Origin: JBCBDX01 sp039822005
GTDB lineage: Bacteria > Pseudomonadota > Alphaproteobacteria > Rhizobiales > Rhizobiaceae
Assembly: GCA_039822005.1 (NCBI GenBank)
Contig: JBCBMZ010000002.1
Span: 124,001-188,000, forward strand
Direction of reading: 5' to 3'
DNA length: 64,000 nucleotides
The notes under the pieces are model-generated. The model saw only the letters and a list, made by a program, of their open reading frames with translations, was not told the origin of the DNA and searched no databases. Position 1 is the first letter of the stretch. Each line of letters opens with the position of its first letter. Positions 17,097 to 26,205 of this stretch are shown here, in pieces. Position numbers and translations under genes: made by a program.

Positions 17097-17966
17097 TCAT
17101 TCCTCCGAGAAACCCCAGTAATTTAACTCTGATTTCAAGCTATGATTCAAATGAGCTTGTGTCTCAGCCGCTAAAGCGGTGCGGAACTGCCCCGATCGTC
17201 CGGAGCGCTTGTGAGACTTGTTGTCGATTTCGCTGGCCACCGGCGCAGCCAGTTTGGCGATCCTGTCTCGTTCCTTGGGATCAATGCTTACATCCAAGTA
17301 TTCGGCAATACGATCCATGAAGGCGGCCGGACTTGCCAGATATTCATCATAGGTGACGTAAAAGTTGGACTCGCTTGTCTCTCTCAGGCGTCGATATTCT
17401 GTCAGAAGTGGCTTCACCCAGATATCGCAATACTGGATGGCATAGGCCTCGAGACCCATCGCCTGATACTCTTTTCGCCTTGTTTCAAAGGCCGCTTTAG
17501 CCGCCGTTTGTCGAGGCGGTTTATGAGTGAAGGCAAATGAGTGGTACCCCGAAACCACGACATCGCGAGGATCACGCAGGAAAAAGATGTGCCGCATCTT
17601 GGCCCTACCCGGGAAGTCGATTGGTTTTCTTTGGGGAGCATAGATATAGCCCCTTTGACGATAGAGATGGTCATAAGTATCCGCGAGAAACTCTTCAAAA
17701 CGGCCATTTGCGCCGAGATCATCAGAAAAATACCCAATCGTTTTTGCATGATTGCAGACTTCATAAGCACCGCTCTGGCACATCAGCGAAAGCATCTGAG
17801 TCGCGAAGCTGGAGGCGCATTTATGCGTTGTGAAGAAAATGCAGGAGCGCGGTTTGTTAAGCGCTTCTTTGGCCGCGAAATAGGGCTGAGCGTCGAGTAG
17901 AAGCTTTCTGTTGTTTCGATATCGGATTATTGGCTTGATAATTGAGCGGACCGAAGCGGGCAGCAT
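17097..17966 (-). CDS. Sulfotransferase
   Basis: A 289-residue protein of the PF00685-like group. The 5'-phosphosulfate loop is IFFTTHKCASSFATQML (residues about 43-59) and the 3'-phosphate motif HIFFLRDPRDVVVSGYHSF (near residues 125-145). FYVTYDEYLASPAAFMDRI and the following IAEYLDV segment fit the C-terminal half. It follows the start of the broken family-2 gene by 15 nt and precedes it in the transcript. Possible substrate is the heptose- or uronate-containing repeat unit; this is inference. Confidence 0.83.
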   Translation of the reverse strand: MLPASVRSIIKPIIRYRNNRKLLLDAQPYFAAKEALNKPRSCIFFTTHKCASSFATQMLSLMCQSGAYEVCNHAKTIGYFSDDLGANGRFEEFLADTYDHLYRQRGYIYAPQRKPIDFPGRAKMRHIFFLRDPRDVVVSGYHSFAFTHKPPRQTAAKAAFETRRKEYQAMGLEAYAIQYCDIWVKPLLTEYRRLRETSESNFYVTYDEYLASPAAFMDRIAEYLDVSIDPKERDRIAKLAAPVASEIDNKSHKRSGRSGQFRTALAAETQAHLNHSLKSELNYWGFSEE

Positions 17967-17981
17967 TCCAGTTCCTCCGAA

Positions 17982-19415
17982 CTAATCAACGAGGGTGTTC
18001 TTGTTTGCATTGAGGATCTTTGTTGTCGAAACACCTTCGACCAAATTGATCACCTGCACATCGCCGCCATTGGCGCGCACGCACTTGGCGCCGGCAATTT
18101 CATCAGGGCTGTAGTCGGCACCTTTCACCAAAAGGTCAGGCAAAACCCTGCATATCAGTCGCTCCGGCGTGCTCTCGGAAAACGGCACCACCCAATCGAC
18201 GAATTCCAGCGCAGCAAGAACGGTCATGCGCCGCGAAAGTGTGTTCACGGGTCGCCCTTCGCCCTTTAGCGCTCGGGTTGACGCATCATCGTTGACCGCG
18301 ATAACCAACCGGTCGCCCCGTGCACGCGCTTCGCGCAGATAGCTGACATGGCCCGCGTGAAGAATGTCGAAGCAGCCATTAGTCATGACCACGCGCTCGC
18401 CGTCCATTTTTGTTCGCGCCACGATCGCCATCAGTTGCTCCTCCGTTACAGGGCCACGCATGTCGGTTTCCGTTTGTCTATCGGCGTGCCTCAACTCGGC
18501 GGCGCCTATTGCAGCGGTACCCTGCCGTTTGACCGCCAGGCCTGCGGCTAGGTTGGAAAGGCGTGTGCTCTCTTCAAAGGACATGCCGATTGCAAGGCAG
18601 GCGGCCAGAACTGAGATCACCGTATCGCCTGCACCCGTCACATCATAGACCTCACGCACGTGGGCAGGCAAATGCAGTGGGGGTCTCTCCGGAAGGATCA
18701 ACGTCATCCCTTGCCCACCTCGCGTAACCAGCAGCGCGTCCATTGCCAGTCGAGAAATCAGGTCACGTCCTTTTTCCAGGAGGGTCGTGTCGTCTGAAAT
18801 GGTGCCGACCATTGTCTCCATCTCAGCCAGATTGGGCGTTAGGAGGTTGGCGCCTTGATAGCGTTCGAAGTCAGGGGTCTTGGGGTCGATCAATACCATT
18901 TTGCCGGCAGCGCGTGCCTCTGTGATAAGTGTCTGGATGTCAGTGAGCGTCCCCTTTGCATAATCGGACAGGATCACAACATCGCACGTCTCCAAAGAGT
19001 CCTTAAACAAAGCTGGGAAGTCTTTTGGGGCGATCGGGCCAAGCGGCTCTTCGAAGTCAAGCCGGAGCAGTTGTTGCCCTCTGCTCACGACACGCAACTT
19101 GGTGATCGTCGGTGGCCCGTCAACCACGAGCAGCGACGTCTTGATACCTGAAGCCTGCAGCATTGCTTCGAGCTTTTGGCCCGTATCATCCTGCCCAATG
19201 ACACCGAGCAGTGTCGGCTCACCACCAAGGGCTGCAAGGTTGAGCGCCACATTGGCTGCGCCGCCAGGGCGGTCTTCACGTCCTTCGACCTTGACCACAG
19301 GAACTGGCGCTTCTGGCGAAATTCGCGCCGTCACGCCATGCCAGTAGCGATCAAGCATGACATCGCCGGCAACCAAAACCCGCGCTGCCGAAAAATCAGG
19401 AAATCTGGAACTCAT
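17982..19415 (-). CDS. hldE: Bifunctional heptose-7-phosphate kinase / heptose-1-phosphate adenylyltransferase
   Basis: Carries out two steps of ADP-heptose synthesis in one 477-residue chain. Residues 1-320 form a ribokinase-fold kinase (AGDVMLDRYWHG, PGGAANVALNLAALGG, and catalytic DVTGAGDTVISVLAA). Residues from about 340 form the nucleotidylyltransferase (MTNGCFDILHAGHVSYLREA with HxGH). The start overlaps the gmhA stop as ATGA. With gmhA and gmhB it supplies ADP-D-glycero-D-manno-heptose; hldD is not in the window. Confidence 0.95.
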   Translation of the reverse strand: MSSRFPDFSAARVLVAGDVMLDRYWHGVTARISPEAPVPVVKVEGREDRPGGAANVALNLAALGGEPTLLGVIGQDDTGQKLEAMLQASGIKTSLLVVDGPPTITKLRVVSRGQQLLRLDFEEPLGPIAPKDFPALFKDSLETCDVVILSDYAKGTLTDIQTLITEARAAGKMVLIDPKTPDFERYQGANLLTPNLAEMETMVGTISDDTTLLEKGRDLISRLAMDALLVTRGGQGMTLILPERPPLHLPAHVREVYDVTGAGDTVISVLAACLAIGMSFEESTRLSNLAAGLAVKRQGTAAIGAAELRHADRQTETDMRGPVTEEQLMAIVARTKMDGERVVMTNGCFDILHAGHVSYLREARARGDRLVIAVNDDASTRALKGEGRPVNTLSRRMTVLAALEFVDWVVPFSESTPERLICRVLPDLLVKGADYSPDEIAGAKCVRANGGDVQVINLVEGVSTTKILNANKNTLVD

Positions 19416-19975
19416 GCCTGGGCCTCAAAGAGTGTGCAGAGCAGGTGGATGATAAAAATATGGACTTCCTGGATGCTGGCCGTCCGCGGCGCGCCTACAA
19501 CTATAGGAAGGTCGATCTTTTGCGCCAGCAGACCGCCGTCCCGACCCAGAAGGCCGATCACCTTTACGCCTCGGCATTGCGCGGTTTCGGTTGCGTGGAC
19601 GAGGTTTTCAGAGTTGCCTGATGTGCTGATGACAAACAGCAAGTCACCGGGCTTGGACAGCGCCTCAACCTGGCGCGAGAATATGCGCTCGAAGCCATAG
19701 TCATTACTGATCGCAGTGAGAGCGGAAGTATCTGTCGTTAGAGCTATAGCGGGATATCCCTGCCTTTCGGTCTCGAAACGTCCTGTCAGCTCAGCAGCAA
19801 AATGTTGTGCATCCGCCGCTGAACCACCATTGCCGCATATCAAAAGCTTGCCCTCGCTCAGCAAGACATCTGTGACGAGCGCGGCAGCTTCGGTGATTGC
19901 AGGCGCGAGTGCAGGTACTGTCTCAATCGCGCTGATATGCTCTTCTAGCGCCTGGGTAATAAGGTGGCTCGTCAC
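19412..19975 (-). CDS. gmhA: Phosphoheptose isomerase
   Basis: Isomerises sedoheptulose 7-phosphate to D-glycero-D-manno-heptose 7-phosphate. SIS fold with LLICGNGGSAADAQHFAAEL, RFETERQGYPAIALTTD and LLFVISTSGNSENLVHA. I chose the GTG at 19975: it gives the usual length of 187 residues and forms a GTGA overlap with the upstream heptosyltransferase stop; the longer frame to 20086 overlaps that gene by 115 nt and is unlikely. Confidence 0.93.
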   Translation of the reverse strand: MTSHLITQALEEHISAIETVPALAPAITEAAALVTDVLLSEGKLLICGNGGSAADAQHFAAELTGRFETERQGYPAIALTTDTSALTAISNDYGFERIFSRQVEALSKPGDLLFVISTSGNSENLVHATETAQCRGVKVIGLLGRDGGLLAQKIDLPIVVGAPRTASIQEVHIFIIHLLCTLFEAQA

Positions 19976-21168
19976 AAGAACACTTTCCTCGTCTCGAGTA
20001 GTTGTGATGCCGTTTTTGTGGCCTGATCGATTGTGATTGCCTCGATACAGGGGAACGGTCCCTTGGGTTTGTGTGGTTGGCTGCATTGCCAGTTACAGTT
20101 GAAACACGGCATGTCCGCATGAACGCATGATGGTGTGTTTTGTGCGGTCAGGTTCTGCAGTTCTTCGGGGTAGGGCAAAAAACGCGCGAAATGCCCACCG
20201 CCCAAAAGGCAAAGTGATGGCGCGCCAACGGCGGCAGCGATGTGAACGGCCGAACTGTCATTAGCGACGGTTAGCCGGGCACCACGGATCGTTTCGATCA
20301 ATTCGGGCACGCTCGTTTGACCAGCCAACACCAGCGTGTCATCAAGGTCGGCTTCGCGCGCAAGGGCTTCGCAAAGTGGTTTTTCGTTCGGGCTGCCACA
20401 GACCACAAGTCGCAGATCATGTTGGGTAGAAACTTTCCTCGAAAGAGCGGCAAAGCGATCCAGCGGCCAGATACGCCGGTCGCTGCCTGCTCCCGGTACA
20501 ACGACAAAGTATGCGCGACTGCCCGCAAGGGAACCCGGGCGTTCGCCAACGAACCCCAAGCGCCCCCACGATGCCGCTGCACTTGAGATGCCCAAAGCCT
20601 TGAGAAAACCTGCGTTGCGTTCAAATTCATGTCGGGCCGGTTCCCCATTCGGAACCAGTCTTGTGTACCACTGGTCGGACACGCGCTTTTGCCAGTACCG
20701 GATGTTGTTTTGATCGCCAACTTGTCCCACGCGCTCTTGCGCACCCGATGCCTTGATCAAACCGTCACCCAACCAAAAGCTGCGGGAGTAGGTCGGTTGG
20801 ATGGCAACAACGCTACCCAGTGATCGAATCCGACGCATCATGGCATAGCGATAACGCCAGTCACGCTGGAAGGCTTTTACGTTGAGCGAAATGACCTCGT
20901 CAAACAGCTCGGTGGCTCGGGCCAAATCCGCGACCAGTTGATTGGCAATCAGAACAACACGCCTTGGTTTGTAATGTGCCACAAGTGCTTGCGCTGACCC
21001 CAACCAAACGACGAAGTCACCGATTGCATCGACCCGAACGATCACCAATGGGCGTTCGTCATCGGGCGCGGCAACGGCGCGTGTCGATATTACGGCTGCC
21101 CTGTCCAGCATCGTCTGGACAACAAAGTGTCCGAGGCTGCTAAGTTTGGTGAGGGCTCTGGATATCAT
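19972..21168 (-). CDS. ADP-heptose:LPS heptosyltransferase-like glycosyltransferase (GT9)
   Basis: A 398-residue GT9-family protein. N-terminal VIVRVDAIGDFVVWLGSAQ is the family start motif (IRxDxIGD); C-terminal FVVVPGAGSDRRIWP and TVANDSSAVHIAAAVGAP bind ADP-heptose. The tail contains a cluster of four cysteines (CVHADMPCFNCNWQC), seen in a subset of GT9 proteins. Adjacent gmhA-hldE makes the donor. It should transfer heptose to the lipid-linked repeat unit or to LPS core. Confidence 0.88.
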   Translation of the reverse strand: MISRALTKLSSLGHFVVQTMLDRAAVISTRAVAAPDDERPLVIVRVDAIGDFVVWLGSAQALVAHYKPRRVVLIANQLVADLARATELFDEVISLNVKAFQRDWRYRYAMMRRIRSLGSVVAIQPTYSRSFWLGDGLIKASGAQERVGQVGDQNNIRYWQKRVSDQWYTRLVPNGEPARHEFERNAGFLKALGISSAAASWGRLGFVGERPGSLAGSRAYFVVVPGAGSDRRIWPLDRFAALSRKVSTQHDLRLVVCGSPNEKPLCEALAREADLDDTLVLAGQTSVPELIETIRGARLTVANDSSAVHIAAAVGAPSLCLLGGGHFARFLPYPEELQNLTAQNTPSCVHADMPCFNCNWQCSQPHKPKGPFPCIEAITIDQATKTASQLLETRKVFL

Positions 21169-21171
21169 CGA

Positions 21172-22299
21172 CTATAAATTCGCGGCAAGCAGTTCAATGT
21201 AGCGCGCCCGAGACTTGGCTCGGATGTCTTCGATCTCGTCTCGGTATACGGTCTCGCGAGCGGCAGTCTCCTCTACGATAGCCTCAGGATATGTGACGTC
21301 CTCAACAAAGTAGGATGGGAGGTTGAGATTTGCGATCATGAGCGCTCTTGTATCTGTTCCAATAACCGCGACCGGCTTACCCAAGGAAGCCAGCATGAAA
21401 CCAGCATGCACCCGGTTCACGATGCCGAAGCGGGCACGGGCATAGAACCGCATAAACTCCATGTGATGGTCCGAGATAATGAACGTGTCTATGTCCGGTA
21501 TGACCTTTCGCACCAAGTCACGCTCTGCTGGTGTGTGACAGGCGGCAACGACGCGCCCCATCTTGCTGGTCAACGCGTGAATGCGGCGGAAATTTTCCCT
21601 CCAACGCTCTTTGTCGATCATTTGGCCAAAGGTGAAATGCCCGCCATTCTCCATGAAGTTGAGGACGATATAGTCACCTTGCTCGGGCTCTATGGAGAGT
21701 TCGTCACGAGCATAAATGGACGTACACGGTAGAACCTCGGCATCGCGTCCCGTGGCCTGTAACATCCGACCGGCATGCGCATCCCGTAGCGTCGTCAAAT
21801 CGCAAGCATCGAAGAACTCGGCGATGTAATTCAGCGTTTTGGGGAAGTCGTCCATTTCCGAGGCGTCCGAGTGGTACCGTTGGCAACTGCCACCTGCGAG
21901 GTTCAAGAACTTTCGCTCCCGTCGATCGGGCAAGAAACGCTTCCTGACCAGCGGGTCGTACCATTCGTTACGTTCGCAGCACGACCCATTTTTGTGGCAC
22001 CAGTAAATCGGCGCACCCGATTGCACCAGCATGTCGGCCCACTTTATGCGGTCAGGCAGTTTCAATGTCTTTGCGATAGGTTCCACGATCCGGGACAAGC
22101 GTAAAGACCGAATCCTCTCCAATCCGAACACAGTTGTTACGGGCGAGTGCTTGTGAATCACCTCAATTTTGCAGGCTGTCCCCGGATGTTCACGTGCCAC
22201 TGCCTCACGCAGGAGGCTGATGATGCCCTCCCGCACGAAATCATCGCCGACATTGTGCATTGTAGTAGAGATTATGGCGACCTTCTTGGTCTTGTTCAT
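21172..22299 (-). CDS. Polysaccharide pyruvyl transferase family protein
   Basis: A PF04230-like protein that would transfer pyruvate from phosphoenolpyruvate to a sugar hydroxyl as a ketal. The N-terminus KVAIISTTMHNVGDDFVREG, the segment LVQSGAPIYW and the C-terminal GIVNRVHAGFMLASLGKP (R-H-x-x-hydrophobic) are typical, with GTDTRALMIANL following. I chose the Met at 22299 with AGGG about 10 bases upstream; a Met at 22344 is possible. It lies 3 nt upstream of the GT9 gene. Confidence 0.75.
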   Translation of the reverse strand: MNKTKKVAIISTTMHNVGDDFVREGIISLLREAVAREHPGTACKIEVIHKHSPVTTVFGLERIRSLRLSRIVEPIAKTLKLPDRIKWADMLVQSGAPIYWCHKNGSCCERNEWYDPLVRKRFLPDRRERKFLNLAGGSCQRYHSDASEMDDFPKTLNYIAEFFDACDLTTLRDAHAGRMLQATGRDAEVLPCTSIYARDELSIEPEQGDYIVLNFMENGGHFTFGQMIDKERWRENFRRIHALTSKMGRVVAACHTPAERDLVRKVIPDIDTFIISDHHMEFMRFYARARFGIVNRVHAGFMLASLGKPVAVIGTDTRALMIANLNLPSYFVEDVTYPEAIVEETAARETVYRDEIEDIRAKSRARYIELLAANL

Positions 22300-22347
22300 G
22301 ACTGTAAGCCCTGGATTTTGCTTTGAAGAAGCGCCGTATCGCATTGG

Positions 22348-23280
22348 CTAATTGAGCGCCGCCGTTGATGGCAGAATGCCGAAAACCGCTTCACATCGAT
22401 CAGACGACAATTTCATTTGCTCTACGAGTTTGCCGCTTTTGAAGTCGACGGTCAGAATTGTAGCCGGTGACGACCCAACCAAAACCTGTTCGTAGCCCAA
22501 TGGAGCCAAGCCCCGCAGCCAGTTTGCGCGGCATACCTTTCCCTTGTTGACGCCAAGCATTTGGCGAATCCTCGTCATCATGCTGCTCAACGGATAGGGC
22601 TTTACGAACGTGCTGGTAAGAGGGTGACCGCTCTCATCAAAGAAACAAAGCTTCTCGCCCTGCGTGTCGTTCACCAAATATCCTCCGGCTCCGTATTGCG
22701 CATCATGGATTTGTCCGCCGACAGAAAGGGCGACTGGCTCGCCCGCGCGAAGATCCCAAATGCAGCCTTGCTTGTGGAGGCAAACGAGAAGGCGTCCGTC
22801 TACCTCCTGGACATGGTTCACATGAAATGGCTGTTCCGGGTATTCTAGAAACCCGGTAGCCGCGTTTTCTTCCTGACGCTTTAGGTCGAAAAAATCACAC
22901 AAGGGGCGATTGCTCCTCAGGCAGAATCGCTCAATCACATTCCCGTCGCGATCAAAACAGACGACCATTTCATTGTTGCAGGAACTGATCCAGATGCGAT
23001 CGTCAACGGCCGACAATCCGTGCACGCCCAGCAGATAAGGCGACGCAAACCGGCCACGCTCTTTTAGATCGCCGTCAAAAAAAAGAATGTCCGAATAGGT
23101 GCCCGTAACAAGTGTATCACCAATACTTGCCAAGCCATGCGGCCCTCCATGTTTTGCGAGCGAGTTATCCGAATTGATTTTCCGGCGGGCGATGATTTTT
23201 TTTTGATGATAGTCGACTTTATAGAGCCAGCCATAGGGTTTGTAGCGTACAAGTGATGTGACGTACACGATCATAGTCAC
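22348..23280 (-). CDS. Predicted beta-propeller protein of unknown function
   Basis: A 310-residue protein without signal peptide. It shows repeated strand-rich units with a central His/Gly pattern: AKHGGPHGLASIGDTLVTGT, LLGVHGLSAVDDRIWISSC, HVNHVQEVDGRLLVCLHKQG, GGQIHDAQYGAGGYLVND and ANWLRGLAPLGYEQVLVGSS. The spacing of about 45-60 residues suggests a five- or six-bladed propeller of the SMP-30/NHL kind. Its GTG start overlaps the stop of the preceding glycosyltransferase as GTGA. The genes beside it act on sugars, so a polysaccharide role is likely, but no family is certain. Confidence 0.6.
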   Translation of the reverse strand: MTMIVYVTSLVRYKPYGWLYKVDYHQKKIIARRKINSDNSLAKHGGPHGLASIGDTLVTGTYSDILFFDGDLKERGRFASPYLLGVHGLSAVDDRIWISSCNNEMVVCFDRDGNVIERFCLRSNRPLCDFFDLKRQEENAATGFLEYPEQPFHVNHVQEVDGRLLVCLHKQGCIWDLRAGEPVALSVGGQIHDAQYGAGGYLVNDTQGEKLCFFDESGHPLTSTFVKPYPLSSMMTRIRQMLGVNKGKVCRANWLRGLAPLGYEQVLVGSSPATILTVDFKSGKLVEQMKLSSDRCEAVFGILPSTAALN

Positions 23281-24218
23281 TCGCTACTACGATCGCGTGC
23301 GAAATCAAACCCTGCCTTTTTCAGAATTCTTCGTAATCGAGGTGTCTTTTTCGTGCGGTTCGCAAACAAGTGATCATGTGACTGTTGTGGGTAAACAATA
23401 TCAAGAAAGCGCAAAGGGAATGACATTTCGTTCCTCGAGAGACCTTTGTTCTCAGCCTTGTTCGTATTGTGCGTCCCGGTATCGAGGCCAATATTCTCGA
23501 CAAGATTATTTGTCGGCACGACCGACAACATATGCTGCGCATATTTGGTCAGACCCCACTGGTAGTCCCAAGTATCGATGTTGCCCTCCGCGACCGCTTC
23601 AATAAGCTCAACCCGCCTCCTGAGTTGGTCTTCGTCGAAGGTGACGGTTCTGAAAATATCCTCAAGATGTTGCATCACCTCGTCGGAGGGGACTTTGGCG
23701 TAGAACTGCCACGCGCGACGCCAAGACGCCCAACCCCAGATGGAACCAAACCGACTGAAAGCATGGCTGTATGCTGAGTCCAGCGTTTCGGGAAATCGCA
23801 TCAATCCCGATATTTGGCCGACACGCGTGTCATGACGATATCGCTCCAGCATGGCTTCGCAGAACCAGAAGAAACTCTGCGAAGGCAAGCAATCATCTTC
23901 GAGGATGATCCCCGCCTCCTCATTTTCAAAAAACCAAGTAATGCCCTCGGAAACAGCGTCCCGACAGCCAAGATTGCGATCGCGAAAAAGGGTTTTCACC
24001 TCGCAAGGCCAATCCACCCGGGTCGCAATTTTCCGAACATCGGCGACCCGCTCACTTTCGCCATCACGATCCTCGCGCGCACCGTCGGCTGCAACATACA
24101 GGCGCGGTGGCCGGGCTTTTCGGATCGCCTCAAAGACCTTTGCGGTCGTGTCAGGGCGATTGAAGATAAGGAACAGGACAGGGGTCTCCAGCGGGGCTGG
24201 GGGGATGAAGTCAGTCAT
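23277..24218 (-). CDS. GT-A fold glycosyltransferase (HlpA/GT2-like)
   Basis: About 313 residues from the Met at 24218. It begins PVLFLIFNRPDTTAKVFE and has YVAADGAR, NLGCRDAVSEGI and the acidic ILEDDCLPSQSFF, then SIWGWASWRRAW. This layout is that of the nucleotide-diphospho-sugar transferases annotated as hemolytic protein HlpA-like. The frame extends 34 codons further to a GTG at 24320, but the extension lacks the conserved fold. Upstream lies an AT-rich 331-bp gap. Confidence 0.8.
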   Translation of the reverse strand: MTDFIPPAPLETPVLFLIFNRPDTTAKVFEAIRKARPPRLYVAADGAREDRDGESERVADVRKIATRVDWPCEVKTLFRDRNLGCRDAVSEGITWFFENEEAGIILEDDCLPSQSFFWFCEAMLERYRHDTRVGQISGLMRFPETLDSAYSHAFSRFGSIWGWASWRRAWQFYAKVPSDEVMQHLEDIFRTVTFDEDQLRRRVELIEAVAEGNIDTWDYQWGLTKYAQHMLSVVPTNNLVENIGLDTGTHNTNKAENKGLSRNEMSFPLRFLDIVYPQQSHDHLFANRTKKTPRLRRILKKAGFDFARDRSSE

Positions 24219-24549
24219 GGTGTAGTTCTTGGATGCCGATAAGCGGTATGTGTTAACGCTATCTTGCGTGAGCAGGTCTTGACCGTTGTAAACTTCCGAT
24301 CCCGAACCAAACCGGTACACTTAAGGAAGGAGATTTTCGCCACATCCGTTTTTTCTCAAGCCGATGTGGATGTGGATACCCTAACTGTTGAATATCGGGG
24401 TCTAATTTTATTGAGTCGTTTAACATAATTTATTTGTAGTTCGAGAATTGTCGGTTTAATATATAATAAATGAATACATGCGTATCTTTTATTTTCAATA
24501 AAATTGGTGAATTAGAGCGTCAGGGATACAGATATTGAATTCATCTCCG
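24219..24549. other. AT-rich non-coding gap
   Basis: No gene is seen here. The half nearest 24400-24540 is distinctly AT-rich compared with the flanks, as are the next genes. It is the longest gap inside the block of minus-strand polysaccharide genes and could hold a promoter for the genes below 24.2 kb, but I cannot point to a convincing -35/-10 pair or terminator. Confidence 0.5.
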
Positions 24550-25383
24550 TTATTGCAAAGAAAGCATCCTCCTAAGCCCATAACCAGCTAATTTTCTTAG
24601 AGAGAAGTCGTCCGGCAGGACGGCTTGGTATCCTGTTTTGCGACGCCACTTCCAATACTCGCTGCGGAAAGGATGGTCTTGCCCCAGATTCCATGGCTTT
24701 GAAGATCCAGTAAAATGGGCAACTAAAACTTGGTCGAATTTGGAAGCGTCTAAAGCTCTGGCCTCCGGCGTCTGAACATTATATTTACTGTCTATTTCCA
24801 ACCAGTGCCCGTCAATGACGGCGTTTAGCCCACATTGATCGACATATTGGACCACACTTGGACTATTCTCCACAAAATCGATAACCTTTCTGCCGATTTG
24901 GTGGGCGCGCCATTGGCATAAATTGATCAACATGACGCCAGAATTAAAATAGCGCGAGCTACTTTTCATTCCCAAATCTGAGTGACGATTAAAGCCCGGT
25001 GTGTCGACCGCTCCGACAAAGTAATCGTTAAGTTTTATATCTCCGAGTGACGCAATCGAACCTCTAACGATCAGGTCGCTATCGAGGTATAAACATGTAT
25101 CTGCGTCAAGAAATTGATCCACCAGCAATCTCAAGTAACATTCTCTCGAAAAATGGAGGTTTGTCTTAAGATAATGTAAAGACCTTTCTTCGACAATATG
25201 AATACTAATCGGTGATGAATATCTATCGCAAATACGTACAATTTTTTCCTTATCATCATCCTCAAATTCGAATGACAATAAATGAATGAATATATCCAAG
25301 TCACGATTATTTGATAACAGCGAAATAAGTGCCGTTGCGAGGTGCGGTGCATATTTTTTGTTTGAGGCAAATACGATATCCAT
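24550..25383 (-). CDS. Glycosyltransferase family 8
   Basis: A 277-residue retaining GT-A enzyme related to LPS galactosyl/glucosyltransferases (WaaO/WaaJ, RfaI types). MDIVFASNKKYAPHLATAL is the N-terminal strand; YLRLLVDQFLD, the DxD motif in CLYLDSDLIV (residues about 97-106), YFNSGVMLINL, DQCGLN and HFTGSSKPW are all diagnostic. Codon use is AT-richer than in surrounding genes, as in the next gene, which suggests separate acquisition. Confidence 0.88.
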   Translation of the reverse strand: MDIVFASNKKYAPHLATALISLLSNNRDLDIFIHLLSFEFEDDDKEKIVRICDRYSSPISIHIVEERSLHYLKTNLHFSRECYLRLLVDQFLDADTCLYLDSDLIVRGSIASLGDIKLNDYFVGAVDTPGFNRHSDLGMKSSSRYFNSGVMLINLCQWRAHQIGRKVIDFVENSPSVVQYVDQCGLNAVIDGHWLEIDSKYNVQTPEARALDASKFDQVLVAHFTGSSKPWNLGQDHPFRSEYWKWRRKTGYQAVLPDDFSLRKLAGYGLRRMLSLQ

Positions 25384-26205
25384 TTATCCCTCAGATCTTG
25401 ATCTTGCAAAAAGCCAGCTCATTCCAGCGGGTCGTGACTCGTCCATTAGGCTTTCCAGTTCAGATCGCTCAATTTTTGCCGTAGGCGAGTATTGTTGGAA
25501 GTGCCGCCAAGGGTAGTCGTACACAATAGAAATCTCGTGGGAATTCGAAAGTGCATCAACGATAATTTGAGTAATCCCTGGATAAAAGCAATCGTGCAGC
25601 TCGACTAAAATATCGACACCTTCTACGAAAGATATATTTTTGCTATTTAAATATTTTATTTCATCGCCTTCAATGTCCATCATCAGAAATATTCTGCCAT
25701 TTTCATAGCGGTCTTGACGTCGATAAATATCTTTAATATCAAATAGATCGGAGAAGTATATATTATTCAGAGCGTTTAACTGTGCAATTTCCTTCGCTAA
25801 ACGCGTTGCATCTTTGTTTATGTCGTACGCATATACTTGGGTAGCAGGCAATCTCATTGCTAACCCACACGCATAGTAGCCCTCGGCGCAGCCTACATCG
25901 AAGATCGCGGCGTAATATTTTGAATTGCAAACTTCCTCAATCCAGCTGTGAATTGGCTCTTCATATGAGCCTAGCAGTTTGGGTAATAAAGCGCTCCCGT
26001 ATGAGGTATTGGCGTACTGCAACCCTGTGAATGAACCGGCTAGGATTACGGGCGTCGAGCCTTCATATAACTTTTCAATCGCAGCGTGGTTCGCGGCCCT
26101 TTTGAGCCGTTGCCGTTCTTCGCGTGCCGCTTGCCTTTCTAAAGCGCGTTTCTGGTCTCTGAACCGCGTCAGCATCCTCCAAAAATACCGAAGATAATTA
26201 TTCAC
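25384..26205 (-). CDS. SAM-dependent methyltransferase, FkbM-like
   Basis: About 273 residues from the GTG at 26205, which has AGAAGG 10 bases upstream and overlaps the flippase stop by 8 nt. The SAM-binding motif is IFDVGCAEGYYACGLAMRLP, followed by VYAYDINKDATRLAKE, and a central FLMMDIEGDEIKYL matching the MDIEGxE signature of the FkbM group. It probably O-methylates a sugar of the repeat unit or its terminus. An upstream Met at 26235 is an alternative start. Base composition is AT-rich like its neighbour. Confidence 0.75.
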   Translation of the reverse strand: MNNYLRYFWRMLTRFRDQKRALERQAAREERQRLKRAANHAAIEKLYEGSTPVILAGSFTGLQYANTSYGSALLPKLLGSYEEPIHSWIEEVCNSKYYAAIFDVGCAEGYYACGLAMRLPATQVYAYDINKDATRLAKEIAQLNALNNIYFSDLFDIKDIYRRQDRYENGRIFLMMDIEGDEIKYLNSKNISFVEGVDILVELHDCFYPGITQIIVDALSNSHEISIVYDYPWRHFQQYSPTAKIERSELESLMDESRPAGMSWLFARSRSEG

